A stretch of 18,867 nucleotides of DNA from CAZZKE01 sp964655005 (GCA_964655005.1 CAZZKE010000060.1:1-18867); one strand, 5' to 3'. Shown: positions 1 to 7,916, counted from the stretch's first letter. Translations and numbers: made by a program. The notes: generated from the letters alone by a model not told the origin.

Positions 1-54
1 ACCCGTGTTGCCGGCGTGAAAGGCCAGTGTCCTAGGCCTCTAGACGATGGGGAC
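1..54 (-). tRNA. tRNA-Glu (anticodon UUC), 5' part; 3' end beyond window edge
   Basis: The reverse complement of 54-1 begins GTCCCCATCGTCTAGAGGCC, the typical bacterial tRNA-Glu acceptor and D-arm start. It continues with an anticodon arm of stem CTGGC, loop CTTTCAC and stem GCCGG, giving anticodon TTC at positions 20-18. The T-arm start is present (CACGGGT), but the T-loop, the 3' acceptor strand and CCA lie outside the window. The gene is divergent from the phosphofructokinase gene. Identity is recognised from sequence and fold; only completeness is unknown. Confidence 0.93.
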
Positions 55-73
55 CGGAGGCAAGAGCGGATTA

Positions 74-101
74 ACTATACGTACCGGCGGACAAAATCAA
101 G
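74..101 (-). promoter_or_regulatory. Candidate sigma-70 promoter for tRNA-Glu
   Basis: Reading the minus strand, CTTGAT (101-96) and TATAGT (79-74) are separated by 16 bases. Alphaproteobacterial housekeeping promoters favour CTTGAC in the -35 box. Initiation near 67 would leave a short 5' leader of about 13 bases before the mature tRNA end at 54. This is a motif match only. Confidence 0.35.
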
Positions 102-122
102 GCCTTACAAATAGCCATCCGG

Positions 123-140
123 AAAAAAGGCGACTTCGCC
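123..140 (-). terminator. Weak hairpin plus T6 on the minus strand
   Basis: On the minus strand GGCG-AAGT-CGCC (140-129) forms a 4-bp GC stem with a tetraloop, followed at once by six T (128-123). It would stop minus-strand read-through from the pfp region before it reaches the tRNA-Glu promoter. The stem is short, so this may be chance. Confidence 0.25.
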
Positions 141-157
141 CCTACCCTTTTGTGTGT

Positions 158-185
158 TTGCCTAAGCCCTCGCCCTGCATAGTAT
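158..185 (+). promoter_or_regulatory. Candidate promoter for the phosphofructokinase gene
   Basis: TTGCCT (158-163) and TAGTAT (180-185) lie 16 bases apart, each matching 4 of 6 consensus bases. Initiation near 192 would give a leader of about 27 bases, which contains the AGAGGA ribosome binding site at 205-210. The rest of 55-218 shows no gene. Confidence 0.33.
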
Positions 186-218
186 CCGGCCTTCATTATT
201 TGATAGAGGAAATCATTC

Positions 219-1372
219 ATGTTGAAAGGCAAGGTTCTGGTCGCCCAGGGTGGCGGCCCGACGGCGGTGATTAACCAGTCGCTGGTCGGCGCCGTTTGCG
301 AATCCCGTAAATTTCCCGGCGTCGAGCATGTTTACGGCTCGCTGCACGGAATTTCCGGCATCGTCAACGAGGATTTCCTCGACCTGACCCAGGAAACCAC
401 CGCCAACCTGGAACTGGTCGCCGATACCCCCTGTTCGGCGCTGGGCTCGACCAGAGACAAACCCGACATCAAATACTGCCGGGAAATTTTCAAGGTCCTG
501 AAGGCCCACGAAATCGGCACCTTCTTCTATATCGGCGGCAATGATTCATCCGACGCGCTAAAGATTCTGGCCGAGATGGCGGAGAAGGAAAATTACGACC
601 TGACCGGCATCCATATCCCAAAAACCATCGACAACGACCTGCCGGTTAACGATCACACGCCGGGGTTCCCCTCGGCCGCCCGCTTCGTGGCCAGCGCCTT
701 CGCCGGCATCAATCAGGACAACATGGCCCTGCAAGGCGTCTATGTCGGCGTCGTCATGGGCCGTCACGCCGGCTTTCTGACGGGCGCCGCGGCCGGCGCC
801 CGCACCTTCGGCGGCGATGCGCCGCACCTTATATACCTGCCCGAACGAACCTTCGACATGAACACGTTCGTCGCCGACGTAAAGGGCGTTTACGACAAGC
901 TTGGGCGTTGCGTGATCGCCGTTTCCGAAGGCGTACATGACAAAAAAGGCACACCCATAGTCACCAAACTGGCCAAGAATATCGAAAAAGACGCCCACGG
1001 CAACGTCCAGCTTTCGGGCACCGGGGCGCTGGCCGACCTGCTGACCGACGCGATCAAGGCGAAAACCGGCATATCGCGGGTGCGCGGCGACACCTTCGGT
1101 TACCTGCAACGGTCGTTCCTGGGCTGCGTTTCCGATATCGACCGGATAGAAGCCCGCCAGGTTGGCGAGAAAGCCGCCCAGTTCGCCAATTTTTCAGACG
1201 CCAAAAGCGGCACGGTAACCATCCACCGGGTCGGCGATTACGCCGTCGAATACAAACTTAGCAAGCTGGACGCCGTCGCCGGGCTGACCAAGGTTATGGC
1301 CGATAATTTCATAACCAAAAAAGCCAACGACGTAACGCCACGGTTCATGGACTATTTAAATCCGCTGCTGGG
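219..1372 (+). CDS. pfp: Pyrophosphate-type 6-phosphofructokinase, C-terminus lost in assembly gap
   Basis: This phosphofructokinase family protein interconverts fructose 6-phosphate and fructose 1,6-bisphosphate in the cytosolic Embden-Meyerhof pathway. Visible motifs are the N-terminal GGGPTAVIN (residues 11-19), GGNDS (106-110), PKTIDND (134-140) and MGRHAGF (180-186). The Asp in GGNDS and the Lys before TIDND are the residues that separate PPi-using from ATP-using enzymes, so I infer a reversible PPi-dependent enzyme (EC 2.7.1.90). The Asn in GGNDS replaces the Asp of GGDGS/GGDDS. The start is set by AGAGGA (205-210), 8 bases before ATG. About 384 residues are visible before the N run; family length is roughly 400-420, so probably only a few tens of residues are missing. 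Codons that appear to continue on the far side of the gap are not part of this protein. Confidence 0.9.
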
Positions 1373-1472
1373 NNNNNNNNNNNNNNNNNNNNNNNNNNNN
1401 NNNNNNNNNNNNNNNNNNNNNNNNNNNNNNNNNNNNNNNNNNNNNNNNNNNNNNNNNNNNNNNNNNNNNNNN
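1373..1472. other. Assembly gap of 100 N
   Basis: Exactly 100 undetermined bases join two contigs. The round length suggests a placeholder of unknown true size. The gap removes the 3' end of the phosphofructokinase gene and any terminator between it and the convergent recJ gene. recJ itself ends at 1474 and is complete. Confidence 0.98.
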
Positions 1473-1473
1473 C

Positions 1474-3255
1474 TCACCACACCGGCGCCGCATCATCGAG
1501 CAGCAATTGCGGTGTCGACCTGCCCTGCCAGGTATTGACCCTGAGCTTTCCGGCCAGGTGAAACGGGGCGCCGTCATGGCGCAGCAGGGCCTGGCCCATT
1601 TCCGTTTCAACCGCCCGGAAGGCAATCGCCTTCAGTCTTTTGCCGCTGTCATCGCCAAGCGTCAGACGCAGGTGGGTCTGGTCTTGGCCGATGGCGTCGG
1701 CGTAAATAATGCGGGCGCCGGCGATGGCGAACCGGGGTTCGGAATTACCCGCCCCGTAAGGACCGATGCTTTCGAGCAATTCGGCCAATTCCAGATTGGC
1801 CCCGGAAACCGTCAGGCCGCCGTCCATGTGCAACGCCCGGACCGCCGGAAGGGCCGCCATCTGGCCGCCCAAACGGTCATCGAGGAAGGTTTTCAGTTCT
1901 TCGATTTTGGCCCGCGCCACCGTCAGCCCCGCCGCCATGGCGTGGCCACCGCCCTTAAGCAGCAAGCCGGACTGCCGGGCGGCGATAACGGCGGCGCCGA
2001 GATCGACGCCATTGACGGAGCGGCCGGAACCGGAACCGGTTTCGCCATCAAGCGTAATCACCAGCGATGGCCGGCCGAATTTGTCCTTGAGGCGGCTGGC
2101 GACGATGCCGATAACGCCGGGATGCCAGCCTTCACCGACCACGACAACGGCAGCTCGACTGCCCGGCTGCCCGGCTTCCGCCTGGGCCATGGCCTGTTCC
2201 AGAACAATCGCCTCGATATCCTGGCGCTCGCGGTTCAGGACATCGAGATGGCTGGCGATCTCGCCGGTTTCGGTCCGGTCATCGCTGCTCAGCAGGCGCA
2301 CCCCCAAATCGGATTCGCCGACCCTGCCGCCGGCGTTGATTCGCGGACCGAGCACAAAGCCGGCATGATAGGCGCCCGGCGGTTCATCCATGCCGGCCAC
2401 ATCGGCCAGCGCCGCCAGGCCGGCGTTGCCTCGTTTCGCCATGACCTTAAGGCCCTGCGTGACCAGCGCCCGGTTAACCCCGTGCAACGGCACGACGTCA
2501 CAGATGGTGCCGAGCGCCACCAGATCCAGCCAGTTCATTAAATTTGGTTCGGCCCGGGCCGCCTTGTACCATCCCGCCCGGCGCAATTCGCGGTTCAGCG
2601 CCACGGCCAACAGGAAGGTCACGCCGACTGCGGCGAGATGGCCATGCGGGCTGTCTTCATCCAGCCGTTTCGGATTTATCACGGCCAGCGCGGCGGGCAG
2701 CCCCGCTTCCGCCTCGTGGTGATCGACGACGATGATATCCAGGCCGGCCTCATGGGCCGCTTGCAGGGGCTGGAACGAGGTCGTGCCGCAATCAACGGTG
2801 ACGACAACGGCGGCCCCTTCTTCCTGCAATTTCAGCAGCGCCGCCGCATTCGGGCCATAGCCTTCCTTCCGGCGGTCCGGGATATAGACACGGGAACGCG
2901 CCCCAAGCGCGTCGAACAGCCGTTTGAGCAGGGCGGCAGAGGTGGCGCCATCGACATCATAGTCGCCGAACACGGCGATCATTTCGCCCCGCATCACCGC
3001 CCCGGCCAATCGCCCTACGGCTTCGGCCATGCCTTTTAGATGATCCGGATCGGGGAGCAATTCCTTCAGTGTGGGGTTCAGGTAGCTCGCCGCCTGATCC
3101 AGGCCGACGCCGCGGGCGGCGACAATCCGGCCGACAATTTCCGGTACGCCAAGTCGTTGTGAAATCGCCAGGGCGGTGCGGTCATCGGCCTGGCGAAGCA
3201 GCCAGCGGTGACCGTTAAGCGACCTCTCGACCCCGAGAAAGCAGTCGTCAGACAC
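1474..3255 (-). CDS. recJ: Single-stranded-DNA-specific exonuclease RecJ
   Basis: RecJ is a DHH-family 5'-3' single-strand exonuclease acting in RecF-type recombinational repair and mismatch repair. Counting from the chosen GTG start, the metal-binding motifs are DYDVDG (residues 98-103), VDCGTTS (154-160), DHH (178-180) and the ICDVVPL region (251-257). The DHHA1 glycine/histidine motif GGGHAMAAG lies at 435-443, and the C-terminal part fits the OB/RecJ-specific region. I chose GTG at 3255 because it overlaps the glpX stop (GTGTCTGA), giving 593 residues, a normal length. An upstream ATG at 3348 in the same frame would add 31 residues coded inside glpX and looks spurious. It is the last gene of the alaC-hom-glpX-recJ cluster. 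Confidence 0.95.
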   Translation of the reverse strand: MSDDCFLGVERSLNGHRWLLRQADDRTALAISQRLGVPEIVGRIVAARGVGLDQAASYLNPTLKELLPDPDHLKGMAEAVGRLAGAVMRGEMIAVFGDYDVDGATSAALLKRLFDALGARSRVYIPDRRKEGYGPNAAALLKLQEEGAAVVVTVDCGTTSFQPLQAAHEAGLDIIVVDHHEAEAGLPAALAVINPKRLDEDSPHGHLAAVGVTFLLAVALNRELRRAGWYKAARAEPNLMNWLDLVALGTICDVVPLHGVNRALVTQGLKVMAKRGNAGLAALADVAGMDEPPGAYHAGFVLGPRINAGGRVGESDLGVRLLSSDDRTETGEIASHLDVLNRERQDIEAIVLEQAMAQAEAGQPGSRAAVVVVGEGWHPGVIGIVASRLKDKFGRPSLVITLDGETGSGSGRSVNGVDLGAAVIAARQSGLLLKGGGHAMAAGLTVARAKIEELKTFLDDRLGGQMAALPAVRALHMDGGLTVSGANLELAELLESIGPYGAGNSEPRFAIAGARIIYADAIGQDQTHLRLTLGDDSGKRLKAIAFRAVETEMGQALLRHDGAPFHLAGKLRVNTWQGRSTPQLLLDDAAPVW

Positions 3256-4222
3256 CGTGCAAATGGCCAAAACGGTGATGACTTTCGACGAAACGCAGGG
3301 TCCCGGTGGATGACCGCAGCACCAGGGAATGGGTAACGGTAATGCCATTGGCCTTGTGAACGCCGTTCAGCAGTGCCCCCGAGGTGATGCCGGTAGCGGC
3401 GAAGGTGATGTCGCCGAAGGCCATGTCGGAAATACCGTATATCTTGTTTCTGTCTTCGAAACCGGCGGCGCGGGCGGTTTTCAGGTCATCATCGTTGCGG
3501 ATAACCAGACGCCCCTGCATCTGCCCCCCGGCACAGCGAAGGGCGGCGGCCGACAGCACGCCCTGGGGGGCGCCACCCGTCCCCAGAAACATATCTATGC
3601 CGCTACCGGCCCAGATGGTGGCGATAACGCCGGAAACATCGCCATCGGAAATCAGCATGATGCGGGCCCCCGCCGTCCGCACTTTGGCGATAAGGTCACG
3701 GTGCCTGGGCCGGTCCAGGATACAGACGACAAGATCGCCGACCTTAAGCCCTTTCGCTTTCGCCAGCGCCTGAAGGTTGTCAATGGGTTCCCTGTCGACA
3801 TCGACAAGCCCCGCCGGCAAGCCGCCGCCGACCGCGACTTTATCCATATACAAATCCGGAACCCTGAGAAAACCGCCTTCTTCAGCCATGGCAATCACCG
3901 ACAGGCCGTTGGCCTCGCCCTTGGCGACAATGGTCGGGCCCTCGACCGGCATCAGGGCGACATCCACGGCGGGGCCTTTGCCCGTGCCGGTCGGTTTGCC
4001 GACGACCAGCAGGGTATCGCCGTCGCCGGGTCTCTCGCCGATCCGAATAGCACCATCTATGGCCAATCCACTAAGGGCCACCGACATGGCCAGCACGGCG
4101 CCCTGGTCCGCCGCCTTTTCATCGCCGCAGCCCATAAATTCGCTGGCGGCGCGGGCCGCCGCCTCGGTCACCCGGACGGCCTCCATGGCTAAATTTCGTC
4201 CAGCGGTGTGTGACTGTTCCAT
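3248..4222 (-). CDS. glpX: Class II fructose-1,6-bisphosphatase family protein (GlpX), altered active site
   Basis: The 324-residue protein aligns along its whole length with GlpX, the Mn-dependent phosphatase that makes fructose 6-phosphate in gluconeogenesis. Family marks include GDEKAADQ (33-40), PDLYMDK (122-128), RPRH (171-174), SDGDV (192-196), GTGGAP (214-219) and FAATGIT (274-280). Against E. coli GlpX, Asp33, Glu57, Asp61 and Glu88 have counterparts (Asp39, Glu63, Asp67, Glu94). The metal ligand Asp85 is Met91, Thr90 is Pro96 (the DPxEGT motif reads MPVEGP) and Glu213 is Gln220. The usual IGEGERDEAP segment is also changed (IGERPGDGD). Family membership is clear; bisphosphatase activity is doubtful. 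AGGA sits 8 bases upstream of ATG, 9 bases after hom. Confidence 0.87.
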   Translation of the reverse strand: MEQSHTAGRNLAMEAVRVTEAAARAASEFMGCGDEKAADQGAVLAMSVALSGLAIDGAIRIGERPGDGDTLLVVGKPTGTGKGPAVDVALMPVEGPTIVAKGEANGLSVIAMAEEGGFLRVPDLYMDKVAVGGGLPAGLVDVDREPIDNLQALAKAKGLKVGDLVVCILDRPRHRDLIAKVRTAGARIMLISDGDVSGVIATIWAGSGIDMFLGTGGAPQGVLSAAALRCAGGQMQGRLVIRNDDDLKTARAAGFEDRNKIYGISDMAFGDITFAATGITSGALLNGVHKANGITVTHSLVLRSSTGTLRFVESHHRFGHLHGV

Positions 4223-4231
4223 TATGTTGTC

Positions 4232-5524
4232 CTACAAATTTTCGATGCGGATCATGACCGGACGTTCCAGAACGCCGTCCAGGGCGGCTATCGCGTCTAT
4301 GGTTTTCACGGCCTGGGCTTCCACCGTTTCATGCAGGGTCAGGATTACCGGAACCGCCTCGCCGGGGGCGCGCCCGTGTTGCAGGATCGATTCCATGGAT
4401 ACCTTGTTATCGCGCAACACCGCCGCCACATCGGCGAAAACGCCCGGCCTGTCGACCACCATCAGGCGAATATAGTAGGCCCCGCAGTGGCCCGACACGG
4501 CAATTGGGCGGGCCGGTTTCAACAGGTCGACCGGCACCCCAAAGGCCGGTATCCGGACCCCCCTGGCCAGATCGACCAGATCGCCGACTACCGCTGAGGC
4601 CGTCGGACCGGCGCCGGCGCCGCGCCCTTCAAGGATCAGTGTATCGACAAAATCACCTTCGGCGACGACCGCGTTGAATACCCCCTCGACCCGGGCGATG
4701 GGCGAAGACTGCGGCACCATACATGGATGAACCCGCTGTTCGACGCCCGCATCGGTTTCAGACGCAATGCCCAGAAGCTTGATGCGAAAGCCCAGTTCCT
4801 CGGCGAAGCGAATATCCTGCAATGAAATATGGCCGATACCCTCGACATGAACGGAAGGCAAATCGACCTCTCGACCGAACGCCAGCGCGGCCAGGATGGC
4901 CAGTTTATGGGCGGCGTCATGGCCATCGATATCGACACCGGGATCGGCCTCGGCATAGCCAAGCTTTTGCGCGTCAGCCAGAACCATGGAAAACTCAAGT
5001 CCCTCGTCGCGCATACGGCTTAGAATGTAGTTACAGGTTCCATTGAGGATACCGTAGACCCGGCTGACGGCGTTTCCGGCCAGCCCTTCACGCAGCGTTT
5101 TGACAATCGGTATGCCACCGGCGACGGCGGCTTCGTAAGACAGCACCACCCCGGCCCGTTCGGCGGATTTAGCCAGCTTTGCGCCGTGGCTGGCGATTAG
5201 CGCCTTGTTGGCGGTCACCACATGACGACCACTGCCCAGCGCCGTCTCGACAACCTGTCTGGCGATGCCATCGGCGCCGCCGATCAACTCGACAATTACC
5301 TCTGCCCCGGCATCCCTGGCCATGGCCACGGCGTCATCGAAGAACTCGTAGCCATCGATAGAAACGCCACGGTCCTTGCCCCGGTCGCGCGCCGATACGG
5401 CGACTATTTCTATCGGGCCGCCGCACCGCCGTTCGAGATCGCCGGCATGAGTCTGCAAAAGCTCAAGGGTCCCCGCCCCGACCGTTCCCAATCCGGCGAC
5501 GGCGATTTTCAAGGATTTATCCAT
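4232..5524 (-). CDS. hom: Homoserine dehydrogenase
   Basis: Reduces aspartate semialdehyde to homoserine with NAD(P)H, on the branch to threonine, methionine and isoleucine. The 430-residue protein has the Rossmann motif GLGTVG (11-16), TANKALI (104-110), a GGIP turn (136-139), GILNGTCNYI (158-167) and the substrate/catalytic block AEADPGVDIDGHDAAHK (191-207) ending in the catalytic Lys207. A C-terminal ACT domain (about 350-425, with VVDRPGVFADVAAVL) suggests feedback control, probably by threonine as in the family. There is no fused aspartokinase. The gene sits 10 bases after alaC and 9 before glpX, with GGAAA upstream of ATG, so it is almost certainly co-transcribed with them. Confidence 0.96.
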   Translation of the reverse strand: MDKSLKIAVAGLGTVGAGTLELLQTHAGDLERRCGGPIEIVAVSARDRGKDRGVSIDGYEFFDDAVAMARDAGAEVIVELIGGADGIARQVVETALGSGRHVVTANKALIASHGAKLAKSAERAGVVLSYEAAVAGGIPIVKTLREGLAGNAVSRVYGILNGTCNYILSRMRDEGLEFSMVLADAQKLGYAEADPGVDIDGHDAAHKLAILAALAFGREVDLPSVHVEGIGHISLQDIRFAEELGFRIKLLGIASETDAGVEQRVHPCMVPQSSPIARVEGVFNAVVAEGDFVDTLILEGRGAGAGPTASAVVGDLVDLARGVRIPAFGVPVDLLKPARPIAVSGHCGAYYIRLMVVDRPGVFADVAAVLRDNKVSMESILQHGRAPGEAVPVILTLHETVEAQAVKTIDAIAALDGVLERPVMIRIENL

Positions 5525-5534
5525 TTGTTTTCCA

Positions 5535-6758
5535 TTAATTCGAAACGACCCGTTTACGTTCGAAATCCTCGATAACCTTGTCCGACCGGGCCAGGAATGA
5601 TTTTATATTGCGTACCGCCTGACGGGTGCGGTGAATATTTTCGACCAGGCCGATGCGGACATGGCCGTCACCGTGTTCGCCGAAACCGATTCCCGGCGAG
5701 ACGGCGACCCGGGCCTCGCTTAGCAGCAATTTCGAAAATTCCATGGAACCGAGATGGCGGTAGGCGGAAGGGATAGGCGCCCAGGCGAACATCGTCGCCG
5801 CCGGCGGCGGCACCTGCCAGCCGGCGGCGGCGAGGCCGTCAATCAGCACATCCCGGCGTTCCCGGTAGGTCGCCCTGATTTCTTCGACACAGTCCTGCGG
5901 CCCGTTCAGGGCCGCCGTCGCGGCAACCTGAACTGGCGTGAACGCGCCATAATCCAGATATGACTTAATTCTGGTCAGGGCCCCTACCAGGGTTTTATTG
6001 CCACTGGCGAAGCCGATCCGCCAACCCGGCATGTTGTAGGTCTTGCTCATGGAAGTAAATTCAATGGCGATCTCGCGCGCCCCCGGAATCTGCAAAATCG
6101 ACGGCGGCGGCGGCGTGTCGAAATAAATCTCGGAATAAGCCAAATCCGACAGAATCCATATTTCATGGTGGCGGCAGAAATCCACGACTCGCCCGTAGAA
6201 TTCCAGATCGACCAGTTCCGCCGTCGGGTTGTTGGGATAATTGAGGACCAATGCCGTCGGCTTCGGCACGCTGTGGGCGACGGCGCGTTCCAGCGCCGCC
6301 ATGAATTCCCGGCCCGGATCGACCGGGATATTGCGAACCGCCGCCCCGGCGATAATAAACCCGAAAGGGTGAATGGGATAACTGGGATTGGGGACCAGAA
6401 TAACATCGCCGGGCGAGGTAATCGCCGAAGCCAGATTAGCCAGCCCTTCCTTCGAACCCAGGGTGACGATGGTTTCCGTTTCGGGATCGATGGTGACTCC
6501 GAAACGGCGTTCATAATAGGCGGCGACGGCCTTCCTGAGACCCGGAATACCCCGCGAGTTTGAATATCTGTGGGTGCGCGGGTCCCGAACCGCCTCACAC
6601 AGCTTGTCGACAATATGCCGCGGGGTCGGTTGATCCGGGTTGCCCATGCCGAAATCTATAATATCCTCGCCGGCCGCCCTGGACCGGGCCTTCATGGCGT
6701 TGACCTCGGCGAAAACATAGGGCGGCAATCGCCGTATGCGATGGAACTCCTTGTCCAT
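5535..6758 (-). CDS. alaC: Class I/II aminotransferase, AlaC-like
   Basis: A PLP-dependent fold-type I transaminase of 407 residues that resembles E. coli AlaC (glutamate-pyruvate aminotransferase) from end to end. Shared stretches include RLPPYVF (10-16), IDFGMGNPD (34-42), GSKEGLA (101-107), VPNPSYPIH (122-130) and IKSYLDYG (264-271). PLP contacts visible are Asn177 in NNPTAE, Asp205 and Tyr208 in SDLAYSE, the Schiff-base Lys239 in SMSKTYNMPGW, and the carboxylate-binding Arg368 in GHVRIGL. Related alphaproteobacterial proteins are often labelled LL-diaminopimelate aminotransferase; the sequence alone cannot fix the amino donor. It is the first of the amino-acid genes in the cluster, 41 bases after the lipoprotein gene. 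Confidence 0.9.
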   Translation of the reverse strand: MDKEFHRIRRLPPYVFAEVNAMKARSRAAGEDIIDFGMGNPDQPTPRHIVDKLCEAVRDPRTHRYSNSRGIPGLRKAVAAYYERRFGVTIDPETETIVTLGSKEGLANLASAITSPGDVILVPNPSYPIHPFGFIIAGAAVRNIPVDPGREFMAALERAVAHSVPKPTALVLNYPNNPTAELVDLEFYGRVVDFCRHHEIWILSDLAYSEIYFDTPPPPSILQIPGAREIAIEFTSMSKTYNMPGWRIGFASGNKTLVGALTRIKSYLDYGAFTPVQVAATAALNGPQDCVEEIRATYRERRDVLIDGLAAAGWQVPPPAATMFAWAPIPSAYRHLGSMEFSKLLLSEARVAVSPGIGFGEHGDGHVRIGLVENIHRTRQAVRNIKSFLARSDKVIEDFERKRVVSN

Positions 6759-6783
6759 TGGCTTTTAAATCTCTTCCCAATTC

Positions 6784-6796
6784 TCGGCCAGGCCGA
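6784..6796 (-). other. Small dyad between lipoprotein gene and alaC
   Basis: TCGGCC-A-GGCCGA lies just after the stop codon of the OmpA-domain gene. It can form a short GC hairpin, but no T-run follows on the minus strand, so it is a processing or stability element at best and not a convincing terminator. The 41-base spacer has no clear promoter either. Confidence 0.3.
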
Positions 6797-6799
6797 TTC

Positions 6800-7867
6800 T
6801 CAGTTTACGAAATAAACCTCGACCCGGCGGTTGCCGGCCTCGCCCGACGGCATGTCTTCGGAATAAAGCGGCGTGGAATCGGAACGGGCATCGACCATCA
6901 GCACCTCGACCGGCATTCCCTGACGGACCAGGGTGGCGGCGATTTTATTGGCGCGGTCGACCGACAGCTTGAAATTGACCATGGCGTGACTGACCGGATC
7001 CATATTTCGCGTGCGCGAACTGGAATGGCCGACAACCCGGACCATGGAACCCCGTTCCTTTTGCAAAAGAACCACCTGGTTCAATATTCGCCGGTCCTGG
7101 CTATCAAGGGCGTATGATCCGTTGCCAAACAGGATAGTCGCAATCTTGGCGCCGCCGGAAGCCGGTACCTGCATGCGCCGCCGCGCCGGGGCGACCGTGG
7201 CCGTATCATTCGCCGCTACCGCCGCCCGGGTCACCGACGCGGGTTTCTCCGGCAGCGATACGGGCCGGCCATTCATTTCAACGCCGTTTGACGAGACAAC
7301 CACCGTAGCGAACGGATCGTCCGCATAAGGCGGCATGGAATTTGCCGACCGGGCGGCGGGCAGCGCCGCCATCTGCGTCGGCGGTTGCGGTTGCGGCGGC
7401 GTCACCTTGACCGGGGCCTGAACCTTCGCGATTTGCCGGGGCGGGGCGGCGGGTACCGGGGTCACCGAAATTACCGGGCTGGCCGGCGGTGCCGGCTGGG
7501 CCGGCGCGACCGGGGCCGGCTGCACCGGTGCGGCCTTGGCCATGGCGGGCGCCGGCGCTTCACCCTGGCGGGCAATGGACTCGGCATACTTGCGGCCTTC
7601 GACATCGGCGACAAGGCCCTGATTAGCCCCTTCGACCGGGCGCTTGGGAACGACCGCGAGATTGGGGAAAGGCTGGTTTTCTCCTGGATTTTCCTGGGCC
7701 GCCACCTGCCCCTGATCATCCTCACCGGAGAAAAAATCTACCGTATTGTTATACCATTCCGCCGGATTAAGGGCATCGGGCACCGCCGAGCAGCCGGTTA
7801 GCGCGGTCAGGGCGAGCGCCACTGTCGCGGGTCGCAAAATTCGCGAATGAAAAGTAAATATCGTCAT
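6800..7867 (-). CDS. OmpA-domain outer-membrane lipoprotein
   Basis: A Pal/OmpA-like protein, 355 residues from the chosen ATG at 7867, probably anchored in the outer membrane with its C-terminal domain bound to peptidoglycan. Residues 1-26 are a lipoprotein signal peptide ending in the lipobox LTGC (Cys26); Ser follows, which fits outer-membrane sorting. A Pro/Ala/Gln-rich low-complexity linker covers about 104-180. The OmpA domain is about 245-355, with the FGNGSYALDSQ entry, LSVDRANKIAATLV (301-314) and a final GNRRVEVYFVN. An ATG 24 bases upstream (7891) would add eight charged residues and put the signal peptide too far in, so I prefer 7867, preceded by a G-rich stretch. Its precise role is not recognised. 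It lies just upstream of alaC on the same strand. Confidence 0.85.
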   Translation of the reverse strand: MTIFTFHSRILRPATVALALTALTGCSAVPDALNPAEWYNNTVDFFSGEDDQGQVAAQENPGENQPFPNLAVVPKRPVEGANQGLVADVEGRKYAESIARQGEAPAPAMAKAAPVQPAPVAPAQPAPPASPVISVTPVPAAPPRQIAKVQAPVKVTPPQPQPPTQMAALPAARSANSMPPYADDPFATVVVSSNGVEMNGRPVSLPEKPASVTRAAVAANDTATVAPARRRMQVPASGGAKIATILFGNGSYALDSQDRRILNQVVLLQKERGSMVRVVGHSSSRTRNMDPVSHAMVNFKLSVDRANKIAATLVRQGMPVEVLMVDARSDSTPLYSEDMPSGEAGNRRVEVYFVN

Positions 7868-7916
7868 CGGCGGCCTACCCCCTCGTCCCATGGGAAACTT
7901 ATGTTTTCGTACTTGT

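Noticed and set aside
47..274. 75-codon plus-strand frame at the left edge
   Set aside because: It overlaps the tRNA-Glu gene and the pfp start, has no ribosome binding site and shows no recognisable domain.
1474..1625. A second minus-strand frame running through the N gap
   Set aside because: It overlaps the recJ C-terminus in another frame and depends on undetermined bases.
1507..2541. Long plus-strand frame opposite recJ
   Set aside because: It is antisense to a clear recJ gene, and its composition is what GC-rich coding DNA gives in the opposite frame; no domain was seen.
3329..4192. Long plus-strand frame opposite glpX
   Set aside because: It mirrors glpX codons and has no family signature or start signal.
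3248..4222. glpX as a pseudogene
   Set aside because: The frame is uninterrupted, the length is normal, the ribosome binding site is intact and most conserved motifs remain, so altered function is more likely than decay.
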